A DNA stretch of 64,000 bases from Lachnospiraceae bacterium GAM79 (GTDB taxonomy: Bacteria; Bacillota; Clostridia; Lachnospirales; Lachnospiraceae): NCBI GenBank assembly GCA_020735665.1, contig CP085928.1, forward strand, positions 62,001 through 126,000. The letters are read 5' to 3'. Made by a program: the position numbers and the translations under genes. The stretch's first letter is position 1. Every line of letters begins with the position of its first letter. This document shows, in pieces, positions 8,011-17,207 of the stretch. The notes below the pieces were generated by a model. The model made no database searches and had not been told where the DNA came from. It worked only from the letters and a program-made list of their open reading frames with translations.

Positions 8011-8475
8011 ATGGAAGAACCAAAGACACTGAGCTACGACTGGCAGTATGGCCGGGAGGAATTATTTCTCAGGGTAGACAGTTACATGAGCGATGACAAT
8101 CTCTATATCGGGCTTTACCATATGGAAGATGGATACCCGGAAAGCTTTGCAGACCTTACGGTAAACCTGCCTTTTGCTCCGCTGGGCGGTATCAATGAAG
8201 CCTATATCGACCACAATTTCAGCAAAGAAAAGCTTCGTTTTATAAAGCAGCATAAGCTGGGAACGATACAGCCGGATACCGCATCCTCCGGTTACTGCAT
8301 CTTCCAGAGGGTTGCATTCGACCTGAAAAACTGGCAGAGCTTGATCCGGAAGGAACAAAAAGATTTATGGAAAGAAATGGCATCCGGCAAAGGGATGTAC
8401 CAAAACAGAAACAAAAGAAAAAACAGAGATTACAAAGAGAAAGGTAGGAAACAACATGGAAGTGAAAATGAATAA
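8011..8475 (+). CDS. DUF4313 protein
   Basis: 154 aa from ATG 8011 with SD aggagg about 8 nt upstream. The core YGREELFLRVDSYMSDDNLYIGLY, read with EAYIDHNFSKEKLRFIKQHKLG and PDTASSGYCIFQ, is the DUF4313 pattern seen between virB6 and virB3-like genes of Clostridia ICEs. The last 35 residues are very basic. It overlaps the next gene by 20 nt. Soluble; function unknown. Confidence 0.75.
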   Translation: MEEPKTLSYDWQYGREELFLRVDSYMSDDNLYIGLYHMEDGYPESFADLTVNLPFAPLGGINEAYIDHNFSKEKLRFIKQHKLGTIQPDTASSGYCIFQRVAFDLKNWQSLIRKEQKDLWKEMASGKGMYQNRNKRKNRDYKEKGRKQHGSENE

Positions 8476-8890
8476 AGAAATCCGAGACTATCAGGAGTCA
8501 ATGTTCTGGGGCTTAAGCTTCCGGCAGTGCTTATTTTCGGTACTGGCGATCCTGGCAGCCCTTGGAATCTATTTTGTCACCCGGAAATATGCCGGGGAAC
8601 AGGTAACCGGATGGCTGTGCGTGCTTGGGGCGGCTCCCTTTGCAGCCTGCGGCTTTTTCCGTTACCACGGCATGACGGCAGAACAGTTCGCATGGGCAGT
8701 CATCAAATCCGAACTGCTGTACCCGAAACGGCTGGTATTCAAATCAGAGAACCTGTACTTTTCCTGCATGGAAGAGAGCCTGCGGCTGGGTGAAAAGATG
8801 ATGGGAAACGGAGCGGAACTTCTGGAAAAGAAGCGGACGAAACAGAAGAAACCAAAGAAGCGAAGAGGAAGGGGTGATGCCTTTGATTAA
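8456..8890 (+). CDS. prgI: PrgI-family (VirB3-like) membrane protein
   Basis: 144 aa. ATG 8456 has SD aggtagg 7 nt upstream. Residues about 5-30 (NKEIRDYQESMFWGLSFRQC) and two membrane helices (LFSVLAILAALGIYFV, GWLCVLGAAPFAACGFF) match the PrgI/CD1111 family, the Gram-positive VirB3 equivalent that anchors the VirB4 ATPase. The C-terminal 25 residues are Lys/Arg-rich (KKPKKRRGRG). It overlaps both neighbours, which indicates translational coupling. Confidence 0.85.
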   Translation: MEVKMNKEIRDYQESMFWGLSFRQCLFSVLAILAALGIYFVTRKYAGEQVTGWLCVLGAAPFAACGFFRYHGMTAEQFAWAVIKSELLYPKRLVFKSENLYFSCMEESLRLGEKMMGNGAELLEKKRTKQKKPKKRRGRGDAFD

Positions 8891-11213
8891 AACCCTGAGT
8901 CAGACACTGAAACAGGACAAGGAAAAATTTAAAGTACCGAAGTCTGTCCAGCAGGCCATCCCGATTCGCAAGATCTGGCCAGATGGTATTTTTCAGGTGG
9001 AGAGCAAGTATTCCAGGACATTCCGGTTTACGGATATCAACTATTCCATTGCCAGTAAAGCGGATAAGACGGAAATGTTCCTGGACTACTCTGAACTTTT
9101 AAATGCACTGGATTCTGGCTGTACGGCGAAGATCACCCTGAACAATCGTAAGATCAACAAGGAAGAGTTTGAGCAGTCCCTGCTGATCCCGATGAAAGGG
9201 GACGGTCTGGACGAGTACCGGAAAGAGTACAATGACATGCTCCTTTCCAAGATCTCCGGTACCAACAACAGTATCTACCAGGAACGCTATCTGACCATCA
9301 GCGTCCACAAGAAAAACATCGATGAAGCCAGAACCTATTTCGCACGTGTGGGAACGGACATCATCACCCATCTGGCCAAGCTGTCCTCTATTGGGGAAGA
9401 GCTGGATGCAGAGCAGAGGCTACAGATCTTCCGGGACTTTTTCAAGGCAGACGTTCCACAGAGTTTTCCATTTGACATGAAAGCCTTTGCGAAAAAAGGA
9501 CACAGCTTCAAAGACTGGATCTGCCCGGACACAATGGAATTCCATAACGACCATTTCAAGCTGGGCGAGCAGTACGGCAGAGTCCTTTTTATGGAAGATT
9601 ACGCCAGCTATGTAAAGGATGAGATGATCTCCGAACTGTGCAGCCTTGGCAGGAACCTGATGCTGTCCATTGATATCATCCCCGTACCGACAGACGAAGC
9701 GGTGCGTGAGATCCAGAACCGACTGCTGGGCGTGGAGACAAACGTCACCAACTGGCAGAGACGCCAGAATGCCAACAATAACTTTTCAGCCGTAGTTCCC
9801 TATGACATGGAGCTGCAGAGAAAAGAGACCAAGGAAATGCTGGACGATCTGACCACCAGGGATCAGAGGATGATGTTCGGCATCCTGACAATGGTACATA
9901 TGGCAGACAGCAAGAAACAACTGGACTCCGATACGGAAACCCTGTATTCCATTGCGAGAAAACACCTCTGCCAGATGGCAACTTTGAAGTGGCAACAGGT
10001 CGATGGACTGAATACCGTCCTGCCGTATGGCCTGCGGAAAATCGATGCAGTGCGTACCCTTACTACAGAATCCACCGCCGTCCTGATCCCGTTCCATACG
10101 CAGGAAATCATGCAGCCGGGAGGCATCTATTATGGGCAGAATGCCGTCAGCAAAAATATGCTGGTGGCAGACCGAAGGAAGCTGTTAAACGGCAACTCTT
10201 TCCGACTGGGTGTCAGCGGCTCCGGCAAGAGCTTCTCGGCAAAAGAGGAGATCGTAGACCTTGCCCTTTCCACGGAAGATGACATCCTCATCCTCGATCC
10301 GGAGTCGGAGTTTGCTTCTCTGGTGGAAGCCTTAAACGGAGAGGTCATCCGGATCTCGGCAACCTCGGATACCCATCTGAATGCACTGGATATGGATTCT
10401 GCCTATGGCAATGACCGAAATCCTCTGATTGAGAAGTCAGAATTTATCCTTTCCCTGTTTGAGCAGCTCGTAGGAGCCGGAAACCTTTCGGCAAAGGAGA
10501 AATCCATCCTTGACCGCTGCACCGCAGATGTGTACCGGGATTATATGAGGGGCGGTTACAAAGGGCAGGTGCCGACCTTAAAGGACCTGTACCGACAACT
10601 CATGCTCCAGCCGGAGGAAGAAGCCAGAGGGCTGGCTCTGTCTTCGGAACTGTTTATCAATGGCAGTCTGAACACCTTTGCCCAGGAAACCAATGTCAAC
10701 ACGAAGAGCCGTATCATCGACTATGACATCCGGGAGCTGGGCGAACAGCTGATGCCCCTTGGCATGCTGGTCACATTGGATTCGATTTTTAACCGTGTGA
10801 TCCAGAACTGGAAGAAGGGAAAAACGACATGGATCTTTGCGGATGAGTTTTATCTGCTGTTCCGCTATGAATACAGTGCGGACTTTTTCTACCGCCTGTA
10901 CAAGCGTATCCGTAAGTATTCCGGATTTGTAACCGGACTTACCCAGAACGTTGAGGAACTTCTGAAATCCGATACCGCCCGCCTGATGCTGGCGAACAGT
11001 GAGTTCCTGATCCTTTTGAATCAGGCTACCACCGACCGGGATGAGCTGGCGGCACTTCTGAATATTTCAGACAATCAGTTATCCTACATCACCAATGTGG
11101 GTGCCGGCCATGGTCTGATCCGCTGTTCCGGGAATCTGGTGCCGTTTGAAAATTCGTTTCCAAGAAATACAAAACTGTACCGCCTGATGACAACCAAGCC
11201 GGGCGAAGCGTAA
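8877..11213 (+). CDS. virB4: VirB4-type conjugation ATPase
   Basis: 778 aa from ATG 8877 (GTG 8874 is an alternative; aggaagggg lies directly upstream). The N-terminal VirB4 domain is followed by a motor domain with Walker A GVSGSGKS near residue 445, DDILILDPESEF near 470 and Walker B WIFADEFY near 652. The arginine-rich GLTQNVEELLKSDTARLML segment follows. CTn CD1110-like. It drives assembly of the pore and substrate transfer. It overlaps prgI by 14 nt; the peptidoglycan hydrolase gene follows after 31 nt. Confidence 0.92.
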   Translation: MPLIKTLSQTLKQDKEKFKVPKSVQQAIPIRKIWPDGIFQVESKYSRTFRFTDINYSIASKADKTEMFLDYSELLNALDSGCTAKITLNNRKINKEEFEQSLLIPMKGDGLDEYRKEYNDMLLSKISGTNNSIYQERYLTISVHKKNIDEARTYFARVGTDIITHLAKLSSIGEELDAEQRLQIFRDFFKADVPQSFPFDMKAFAKKGHSFKDWICPDTMEFHNDHFKLGEQYGRVLFMEDYASYVKDEMISELCSLGRNLMLSIDIIPVPTDEAVREIQNRLLGVETNVTNWQRRQNANNNFSAVVPYDMELQRKETKEMLDDLTTRDQRMMFGILTMVHMADSKKQLDSDTETLYSIARKHLCQMATLKWQQVDGLNTVLPYGLRKIDAVRTLTTESTAVLIPFHTQEIMQPGGIYYGQNAVSKNMLVADRRKLLNGNSFRLGVSGSGKSFSAKEEIVDLALSTEDDILILDPESEFASLVEALNGEVIRISATSDTHLNALDMDSAYGNDRNPLIEKSEFILSLFEQLVGAGNLSAKEKSILDRCTADVYRDYMRGGYKGQVPTLKDLYRQLMLQPEEEARGLALSSELFINGSLNTFAQETNVNTKSRIIDYDIRELGEQLMPLGMLVTLDSIFNRVIQNWKKGKTTWIFADEFYLLFRYEYSADFFYRLYKRIRKYSGFVTGLTQNVEELLKSDTARLMLANSEFLILLNQATTDRDELAALLNISDNQLSYITNVGAGHGLIRCSGNLVPFENSFPRNTKLYRLMTTKPGEA

Positions 11214-11244
11214 GAGCGGGACAAGCCGGGACTGGAGGTGAGAG

Positions 11245-13176
11245 ATGAAGGATATCAAAACCAAAGAAGTTACAACAAAACCAAAGACCAAAAATCCTGC
11301 CTCCAGAATCCCCAAGGAGCTGATGCGGACGGCCATACTGGAGAGCAAGGAAAAATCCCAGACCATCGCAAATGCCAGGGACAATGACATGGGAGAACAG
11401 TCCCCATCCGAATATGCCAGTGGGAAAGTCACATCCGCAGAGGAATGGGCTGCAAGAAAGACAGGCAGAACTGTAACCAGAGCCGGAAAGACAGCCGCAC
11501 AGACTTCCTACGAGAAGATCAAACAGAGAGCCGCTGGCAAAAAAGAAGCGGAGAAAGAAACCGCCAGAGGAACAGGGGACACACAGACCGCCAATCCTGC
11601 CAGCCGGGAAGCTCAGGAAGCACAGATCCGGGAAGTACAGATCCAGGAAGCCCAGCGGCAAAAGGTGGTTTCAGATGCCGTCAAAACGAAAGAGCAGAAG
11701 ATCCGGGCTGCCAGGGAGACACCAAGAATCCAGAACAGACAGGAAATAGCAGAAATGAAGCAGCTCTCCATCCGAGAACAGAGCCGGAAGAAGGAAGCAA
11801 AAGATACAGTAAGGCAGACCGCCATCCGACAGAAACAGCCGGAAACCATTCGGATTAAAGAAAAACCAAGGAAACAGCCGGAGCCGAAAACCATACAGAA
11901 GCGTATCATCAAGACGGCTCCCCAGTCTGCGAAGATCAGCGTCCAGCCAGAGCAGAAGCTCCGTGCGGCCAGCTCCAACGCCCTGACAGCCCGGATGCAG
12001 AAGCAGATGGAACGAAGGGCAGCGAAACAGGCGGCGAAGAAAGCAGCCTTGCAGACTTCTGATGGAATCCGTCGGATACAGAAAACGGCAAGGGCAGGGG
12101 AGAATACATTCAAGGCAGCTAGGGCCGCCGTGGAAGTGGCAGCGAAAACCGTGCAGTCCATGATGGCTGCACTGGGAGCCGCCGGAGCAGTTATCGTTCT
12201 TTTATTGGTTATCATGGTTGGAATCATTGGCGGTGCGGCATTTTCAGGAAGCTCAGAGAGCAACGAAGCATTGAGTCAGGAAGTCCTTTCCTATACAACA
12301 GCTATCCAGAAATATGCCAACCAGTACGGAATCCCCGAATACGTTTCCGTGATACAGGCAATCATGATGCAGGAATCCGGCGGCCGGGGAACCGATCCCA
12401 TGCAGAGCAGTGAGTGCCCATACAACACTAGGTACTCCAACAGTCCCAATGCCATCCAGGACGCAGATTACTCCATACAGGTAGGAATCCAGTATTATGC
12501 AGACTGCCTGAAGGAAGCCGGATGCACCAGTCCACAGGATATGGATAAGCTGAAACTGTCCCTGCAAGGATATAACTACGGCAACGGATACATAACGTGG
12601 GCGATACGGAAGTATGGCGGTTACAGTGCCGAAAATGCCCTGCAGTTCTCCAACGAGCAGGCGGCTTCGCATGGATGGAGTGCCTATGGCGACCCAGAGT
12701 ACGTCCCACATGTCCTGCGGTATTATTCCAGCGGCGGATTGTTTGCCGGCCTGTTTGGAGGCAGCGGCCAGATCGTATCGGTGGCACTTACCCAGCTTGG
12801 AAATGAGGGAGGCCAGAAGTTCTGGTCGTGGTATGGCTTTGACAGCCATGTGGCATGGTGTGCCTGCTTTGCCAGCTGGTGTGGGGATCAGGCAGGACTC
12901 ATCGAGAGCGGCAAGATGCCAAAATTCTCCCTGTGCGATGATGGAATCGCATGGTTCCAGAGCAAGGGAAAGTGGAAAAGCCGGGGATATTCCCCAGCAC
13001 CCGGAACCCTGATCTTTTTTGACTGGAACGGGGACGGAACCTCAGACCATGTGGGAATCGTGGAGAAAACCGAAGGCAGTACCGTATACACCGTAGAAGG
13101 AAACTCCAGCAATGCCGTGAACCAGAGAAGCTATAATATTAATAACGGAACAATCATGGGATATGGTATACTTTGA
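11245..13176 (+). CDS. Bifunctional muramidase/CHAP mating hydrolase (CwlT-like)
   Basis: 643 aa. Residues 1-305 are a long cytoplasmic basic and Gln/Ala-rich coiled region with repeated REVQIQEAQ/REAQEAQ units. One membrane helix follows (about 308-332, AVIVLLLVIMVGIIGG). The extracellular part has a lysozyme-like transglycosylase/muramidase domain (GIPEYVSVIQAIMMQESGG near 360-378, glutamate as likely catalyst) and a C-terminal CHAP amidase domain (VAWCACFASWCGDQAG near 534, with His in SDHVGIVEK near 601). It opens the wall for the mating pore. It is the last recognisable transfer gene on this side; the usual downstream DUF4315, DUF4366 and topoisomerase genes are absent. Confidence 0.88.
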   Translation: MKDIKTKEVTTKPKTKNPASRIPKELMRTAILESKEKSQTIANARDNDMGEQSPSEYASGKVTSAEEWAARKTGRTVTRAGKTAAQTSYEKIKQRAAGKKEAEKETARGTGDTQTANPASREAQEAQIREVQIQEAQRQKVVSDAVKTKEQKIRAARETPRIQNRQEIAEMKQLSIREQSRKKEAKDTVRQTAIRQKQPETIRIKEKPRKQPEPKTIQKRIIKTAPQSAKISVQPEQKLRAASSNALTARMQKQMERRAAKQAAKKAALQTSDGIRRIQKTARAGENTFKAARAAVEVAAKTVQSMMAALGAAGAVIVLLLVIMVGIIGGAAFSGSSESNEALSQEVLSYTTAIQKYANQYGIPEYVSVIQAIMMQESGGRGTDPMQSSECPYNTRYSNSPNAIQDADYSIQVGIQYYADCLKEAGCTSPQDMDKLKLSLQGYNYGNGYITWAIRKYGGYSAENALQFSNEQAASHGWSAYGDPEYVPHVLRYYSSGGLFAGLFGGSGQIVSVALTQLGNEGGQKFWSWYGFDSHVAWCACFASWCGDQAGLIESGKMPKFSLCDDGIAWFQSKGKWKSRGYSPAPGTLIFFDWNGDGTSDHVGIVEKTEGSTVYTVEGNSSNAVNQRSYNINNGTIMGYGIL

Positions 13177-13275
13177 AAATAAAAATATAAGTTATAACCT
13201 ATGAAGAGAAATTTGATATGTACAAGTTGACTTTTTTATTTGATTGAAATTTTAATTTTATATGAAATGAAAAGA

Positions 13276-13312
13276 ACCAGTGAGAGAATCGTTAAATTTC
13301 ACTCACTGGCTC
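13276..13312 (-). terminator. Terminator of the XRE gene
   Basis: ccagtgag pairs with ctcactgg around a 20-odd-nt loop. Read on the minus strand, a T-rich run (gttcttttcattt) follows. It lies immediately after the stop of the divergent XRE gene and also separates it from the transfer operon arriving from the left. Confidence 0.55.
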
Positions 13313-13667
13313 AATTCGTTTCAAATTTTTCGGACAACTCTGTCAGTTCTTTCACCGTTTCCTGGGTGTGATGCAGCAGGGTGTCACGCATTTCTGGCGG
13401 ACAGCTGGAATAAAGCATTTTCATCTGATTGACACCCGCATCCTCCAGAGAAACATCTGGATTTATAAGTGTATCTAAAGAGATGTGCAGGACCTTTGCC
13501 AATGCTCTCAAAATCAAATAGGAAGGATTCATTTTCCCTTTTTCGATATTGGCGATTTGCTTTACAGAAACATGGCTCAGATCAGAAAGTTCCTGTTGTG
13601 TCAGTTCTTTATTCTTTCGGGCTTCCCGCATTTTTTGCCCTAAAGCAGTTAAATCATCAATCGGCAT
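13311..13667 (-). CDS. XRE-family transcriptional repressor
   Basis: 118 aa. The N-terminal helix-turn-helix (LGQKMREARKNKELTQQELSD, then HVSVKQIANIEKGKMNPS) is a clear Cro/C1-type domain over residues 8-65. The C-terminal half (EDAGVNQMKMLYSSCPPEMR, then TVKELTELSEKF) is a helical dimerisation tail seen in small ICE regulators. It is transcribed opposite to the transfer genes and divergently from the resistance cassette. It may control the ICE or the cassette; its target is not visible. Confidence 0.85.
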   Translation of the reverse strand: MPIDDLTALGQKMREARKNKELTQQELSDLSHVSVKQIANIEKGKMNPSYLILRALAKVLHISLDTLINPDVSLEDAGVNQMKMLYSSCPPEMRDTLLHHTQETVKELTELSEKFETN

Positions 13668-14160
13668 AATCGTTCACCTCAATAATATCGTATCGTTCCG
13701 GTTTATGTGATGGAATGACCTTATTATGCCGGTTAATGGGCTTGATTATACCGATTATAAAACTGAGAATACAAATTCCATTAAAGAGTAATGAAGGATG
13801 CAAACTTACCTGTATCCGTGACAGCATCCGGCGTGGTCTGAAGCAGCTGGCAAAGTATTTTTAGGGTAGAATAACAGAGGGCGCAAGGTCTCAAAGTGCT
13901 TCTGCATAAGACCTTGCGCCCTACCTATTGTAGTAGCCTTAGAGGTGTATTTTGTAAAGCTATCTTTGAGTGAAGAAACATGATCTTTATCAAGAAAATT
14001 TGTTTCTTTCGGATATGTTTATATAGTTCCACTTGATAGCCAAAATAATTCATAACTATTACCTTGAAGCGGGCAAGCACATCGGATAGAATAAATATAA
14101 AGAAAAGCAGCGGCGATCTGGCACAAACGTCACATCGCCGCCCTTTAGCATTTAGCATAG
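13668..14160. other. Gene-free spacer with two hairpins
   Basis: No convincing gene. The first 120 bp are AT-rich and would hold the XRE promoter; cggtt/ccgat-type half sites (13695-13765) could be its operator but no clean dyad is seen. A short remnant reading IRDSIRRGLKQLAKYF ends at 13863 and looks like the tail of a lost gene. A strong 14-bp hairpin lies at 13878-13922 and a second, gcggcgat (14110-14117) with atcgccgc (14134-14141), closer to the cassette. Confidence 0.5.
13878..13922. terminator. Strong 14-bp hairpin, probable terminator
   Basis: agggcgcaaggtct (13878-13891) is the exact reverse complement of 13909-13922, with a 17-nt loop. No long T-run follows on either strand, so it may be a terminator of low efficiency or a scar of insertion. 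It separates the ICE backbone from the BceABRS cassette. Confidence 0.45.
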
Positions 14161-14215
14161 AAACCTTACATCAACTGTAAGTGGTTTATCTTCCTGCCAT
14201 GCAGTAAAATATAAT
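14161..14215 (+). promoter_or_regulatory. BceR-type operator and promoter of the resistance cassette
   Basis: TTACA (14166-14170), five bases, then TGTAA (14176-14180) form a dyad, extended by aaacc/ggttt on the flanks. BceR-type response regulators are known to bind TNACA-N4-TGTAA, so this is a one-base spacing variant. A perfect -10, TATAAT (14210-14215), follows with no recognisable -35, as expected of an activator-dependent promoter. It lies 40 bp upstream of the ATPase gene. Confidence 0.65.
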
Positions 14216-14255
14216 CAACAACTAATCAAAAAGCGAAAAGGCAAAAGGTGATAAT

Positions 14256-15038
14256 ATGAATTGCAAAGAAAAACTTTTGGAAGTCCGAGATATACACAAG
14301 GTATATACGAAAGAGGGTGTTCCTACAAAAGCTCTTAATGGCATTACCTTTGATGTTCTTGATGGCGAATTTTTGGGGATCATGGGCGCAAGCGGATCAG
14401 GAAAAACGACCCTGCTAAATTGCATTGCTACGGTTATTAAACCGACCTCCGGGCAAGTCCTGCTTTCCGGCGCAAATGTGAGTTCCTTTGATAGCGAAAA
14501 ACTGGCTGAGTATCGGGGCAATAAAATAGGCTATCTGTTTCAGGATTTTGCTTTGCTTGACAACTTGACTGGCAGAGAAAATATCCTGCTGCCGCTTTCT
14601 ATCCATAATGTAGATATATCTGCTGCGGAGAAGAAGTTGAATGACATTGCAGGACTTTTTGGAATCACGGATGTGCTCTCCAAATTTCCGGCGCAGATGT
14701 CAGGTGGTCAAAAACAGCGCGTCGCTGCCGCCCGCAGTTTGATTTCCGACCCCGATATTATTTTGGCAGATGAGCCAACTGGGGCATTGGATACAAAGGC
14801 AGCGCGGTTGCTTATGGAAAAACTGTGCGAGATCAATCACGGTCGCGGACGCACAATTTTGATGGTAACACACGACCCGAACGCTGCAAGTTTTTGTTCC
14901 AGAATCCTATTCATACAGGACGGTGTGATTTTCCATGAGCTGCGCCGGAAAATTCCGACTGAAACACGGGAGGAATTTTATGCGCGTATCTTACAGGTAA
15001 TGGCACAGATGGGAGGAGGGAGTGCAAATGTTCTTTAA
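14256..15038 (+). CDS. BceA-type ABC transporter ATPase
   Basis: 260 aa. Walker A GASGSGKTT near residue 44, Q-loop LFQDFALLDN, signature MSGGQKQR near 148 and Walker B IILADEPTGA near 168 define a MacB/LolD-like ATPase. The N-terminus (LEVRDIHKVYTKEGVPTKAL) and the pairing with a 10-TM FtsX-type permease place it in the peptide-7 exporter (BceAB) group, which removes bacitracin- and lantibiotic-type peptides from lipid II intermediates. SD aaaggtg precedes ATG 14256. It overlaps the permease gene by 11 nt. Confidence 0.9.
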   Translation: MNCKEKLLEVRDIHKVYTKEGVPTKALNGITFDVLDGEFLGIMGASGSGKTTLLNCIATVIKPTSGQVLLSGANVSSFDSEKLAEYRGNKIGYLFQDFALLDNLTGRENILLPLSIHNVDISAAEKKLNDIAGLFGITDVLSKFPAQMSGGQKQRVAAARSLISDPDIILADEPTGALDTKAARLLMEKLCEINHGRGRTILMVTHDPNAASFCSRILFIQDGVIFHELRRKIPTETREEFYARILQVMAQMGGGSANVL

Positions 15039-17178
15039 CCTTGCGTGGCGAAACTCCAAACGAAACCGTAGTGAGAACCTGATTTATTTTCTTACTATGG
15101 TTACAGCTGTAGCCACATTTTATATCGTCCTCTCCCTTGGAAGTCAGGACGTGATGCGCTTCTTGGAGGAAATCGAAAGTGACGCTGTTAATCGACTTCT
15201 GACAATGCTAATGCCGACGGTTTATCTTTTTTCGCTGCTGTTTGTATTTTTCCTTGTCATTTTTGCGAACAAATATCAGCTTGAATGTAGGAGCCGGGAA
15301 TTAGGGCTTTACCTGATGTTTGGAATGACAAAGCGACACTTGTTTATTCAAATCATGGCAGAGGGGCTAATCACATCACTGCTGGCTCTTTTGGGCGGAC
15401 TGATCTGCGGCGGCTTTTTATCAGAGGTAATCAGCCTTGCTACGGCACGGCTTGTAGGTCGCGGCATAATTGCACATCAGTCAAGTTTTTCTGTGAGCGC
15501 TGTTCTCTTGACAACGCTTGGATTTCTAATGATTCAAGTTGTCGCGTTGTTCATCCTTTGTGGAAAACTATTCAACAAAGAAATCCACCAACTCCTTTAT
15601 GGAGAAATGGCGAAGAAACAGCAAGTTGGAAAAATGAGTGGGAACTTATTTTCCCTCATTCTCGGAGCGGTAGTTTTGACGCTTGCATATTGGGTAATCC
15701 TAAAGTATTTCATGGTTGCTGGCGGTATGATGATAATTGTTGCCGTGATATTAGGTATTGTGGGAACAATGCTTTTTATCCGTGGGCTTGCAGGCTTGCT
15801 GAGCGCAGCGGCGGCTTCTGTGAAACGCAACACAACACACGGTCTATATATTTTCACTCTGCGGCAGTTACACGAAAATATAGTCCACAAGTATATTTCA
15901 ATCGGTGTTGCATCTATTTTGATTATGCTCACTATCATGCTCATTGCGGACGGATCAACCCGCATTATGTCGTATGGGAACCAAATGACGCGGGGATCTT
16001 CTGTTTACGATTTTACCGTCACGGGCAATGAAGCGACTGTTGAAAAATACCTTTCGGGTAAGCAAATGCAGCCCTATGTGGCTGATTTGAGCCGCATGGA
16101 AACAGGAACAATGAAACGCCCAGCTTCCGTGAAAGCGAACTCTTTTATAGATTGGTCCGGGCTGCGTGAACAGGTTGTTTTGAATCTGCCGCCAGAAGTA
16201 GAGGATCCCGTCACACAAGGAGCTACAAGCTATGAGTTCAGTCCCAATCAACCAGCCGCGCTTAACCTTTTAGGGTGTATTGATACTACGGGAGCTTCGC
16301 CATTTTTAATTCCCGTATCTTCATATAACGAATTGCTGGAAGCAGCTGGAGAAAAAACTATCGTTCTTGGAATCGACGAAGCTGTATTCTATCTTAACCC
16401 GGATTTTCAGGGGAGTACAAAAGAAGAAACCACCACCATGTTGAACCAGATTGCGGAGGACGCACGGGCTAATGGTAAAGTCTTGATTTCTATTGACGGA
16501 CTGCCAATTACGCTTATCCCGTTTGTGCCGATGAAAGGCTTGACTGCGGATGAAAACGTAAAAATCATAACCGCATTGATTGTTTCCGATGAAGTATATT
16601 CTGAATATGTAAATCCAGACACCGTTACCGTTTATCACAATTTCTGTATTCCGAGCGAAACTGTGGAAGCTGATGGCCTGATGGTGTCGATTATGGAAGC
16701 CCGTGACCTGTTAAAGCCCTCTGGCCTGTACTGCGAAAGCTATTTGGACAATTTCGGACGGCAACTATTTTATGTCATTTCCGGCAGCTACACGACCTTA
16801 TACATGGGTTTTATGCTTCTAATTATCGCTTGCGCCCTACTTGCCCTGCAATTCCTAACCCAAATGCGAGAAACAAAGGCAAGGTATGCGACACTTTCTA
16901 TTCTGGGCGCACGACGCGAACAAATGAAGCGTTCCATAAACCAACAGGTGCTATGGTATTTTCTGCTCCCGCTGTTTCCTGCGTGTATCAGCGGTACAGT
17001 CGGAATTTGCGCAATGCAGCATTACCTATACTCTAATATGGCAAAACTGCAACAGTCTTATCCTATGCTGCTCGTTATGGCGCTTGTCGTTGTTTGTATG
17101 CTTGCATTGTACGGTGTGGCTATTGCGCGGACAGCAAACCGTGAAATCAGCAAATTAAATTGGAAGCCAAATGCTTAA
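15028..17178 (+). CDS. BceB-type ABC permease
   Basis: 716 aa from ATG 15028 (MFFNLAWRNSKRNRSENLIY, the classic BceB start; GTG 15022 is an alternative). Ten membrane helices are arranged 4+2+1...3, with a ~200-residue extracellular domain at about residues 325-530 and FtsX-type helices at both ends (final block from FMLLIIACALLALQFLTQMR). The large domain is the peptide sensor that signals to the BceS kinase in such modules. Gene order here is A-B-R-S instead of the R-S-A-B order of Bacillus. Confidence 0.9.
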   Translation: MFFNLAWRNSKRNRSENLIYFLTMVTAVATFYIVLSLGSQDVMRFLEEIESDAVNRLLTMLMPTVYLFSLLFVFFLVIFANKYQLECRSRELGLYLMFGMTKRHLFIQIMAEGLITSLLALLGGLICGGFLSEVISLATARLVGRGIIAHQSSFSVSAVLLTTLGFLMIQVVALFILCGKLFNKEIHQLLYGEMAKKQQVGKMSGNLFSLILGAVVLTLAYWVILKYFMVAGGMMIIVAVILGIVGTMLFIRGLAGLLSAAAASVKRNTTHGLYIFTLRQLHENIVHKYISIGVASILIMLTIMLIADGSTRIMSYGNQMTRGSSVYDFTVTGNEATVEKYLSGKQMQPYVADLSRMETGTMKRPASVKANSFIDWSGLREQVVLNLPPEVEDPVTQGATSYEFSPNQPAALNLLGCIDTTGASPFLIPVSSYNELLEAAGEKTIVLGIDEAVFYLNPDFQGSTKEETTTMLNQIAEDARANGKVLISIDGLPITLIPFVPMKGLTADENVKIITALIVSDEVYSEYVNPDTVTVYHNFCIPSETVEADGLMVSIMEARDLLKPSGLYCESYLDNFGRQLFYVISGSYTTLYMGFMLLIIACALLALQFLTQMRETKARYATLSILGARREQMKRSINQQVLWYFLLPLFPACISGTVGICAMQHYLYSNMAKLQQSYPMLLVMALVVVCMLALYGVAIARTANREISKLNWKPNA

Positions 17179-17207
17179 TGGGCTTATTCGGGAAGGAGGT
17201 GTTCATA

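Noticed and set aside
13801-13866. Reading frame remnant IRDSIRRGLKQLAKYF.
   Set aside because: Only 16-17 plausible codons without a start. Mentioned as a possible gene tail but not supportable as a gene.
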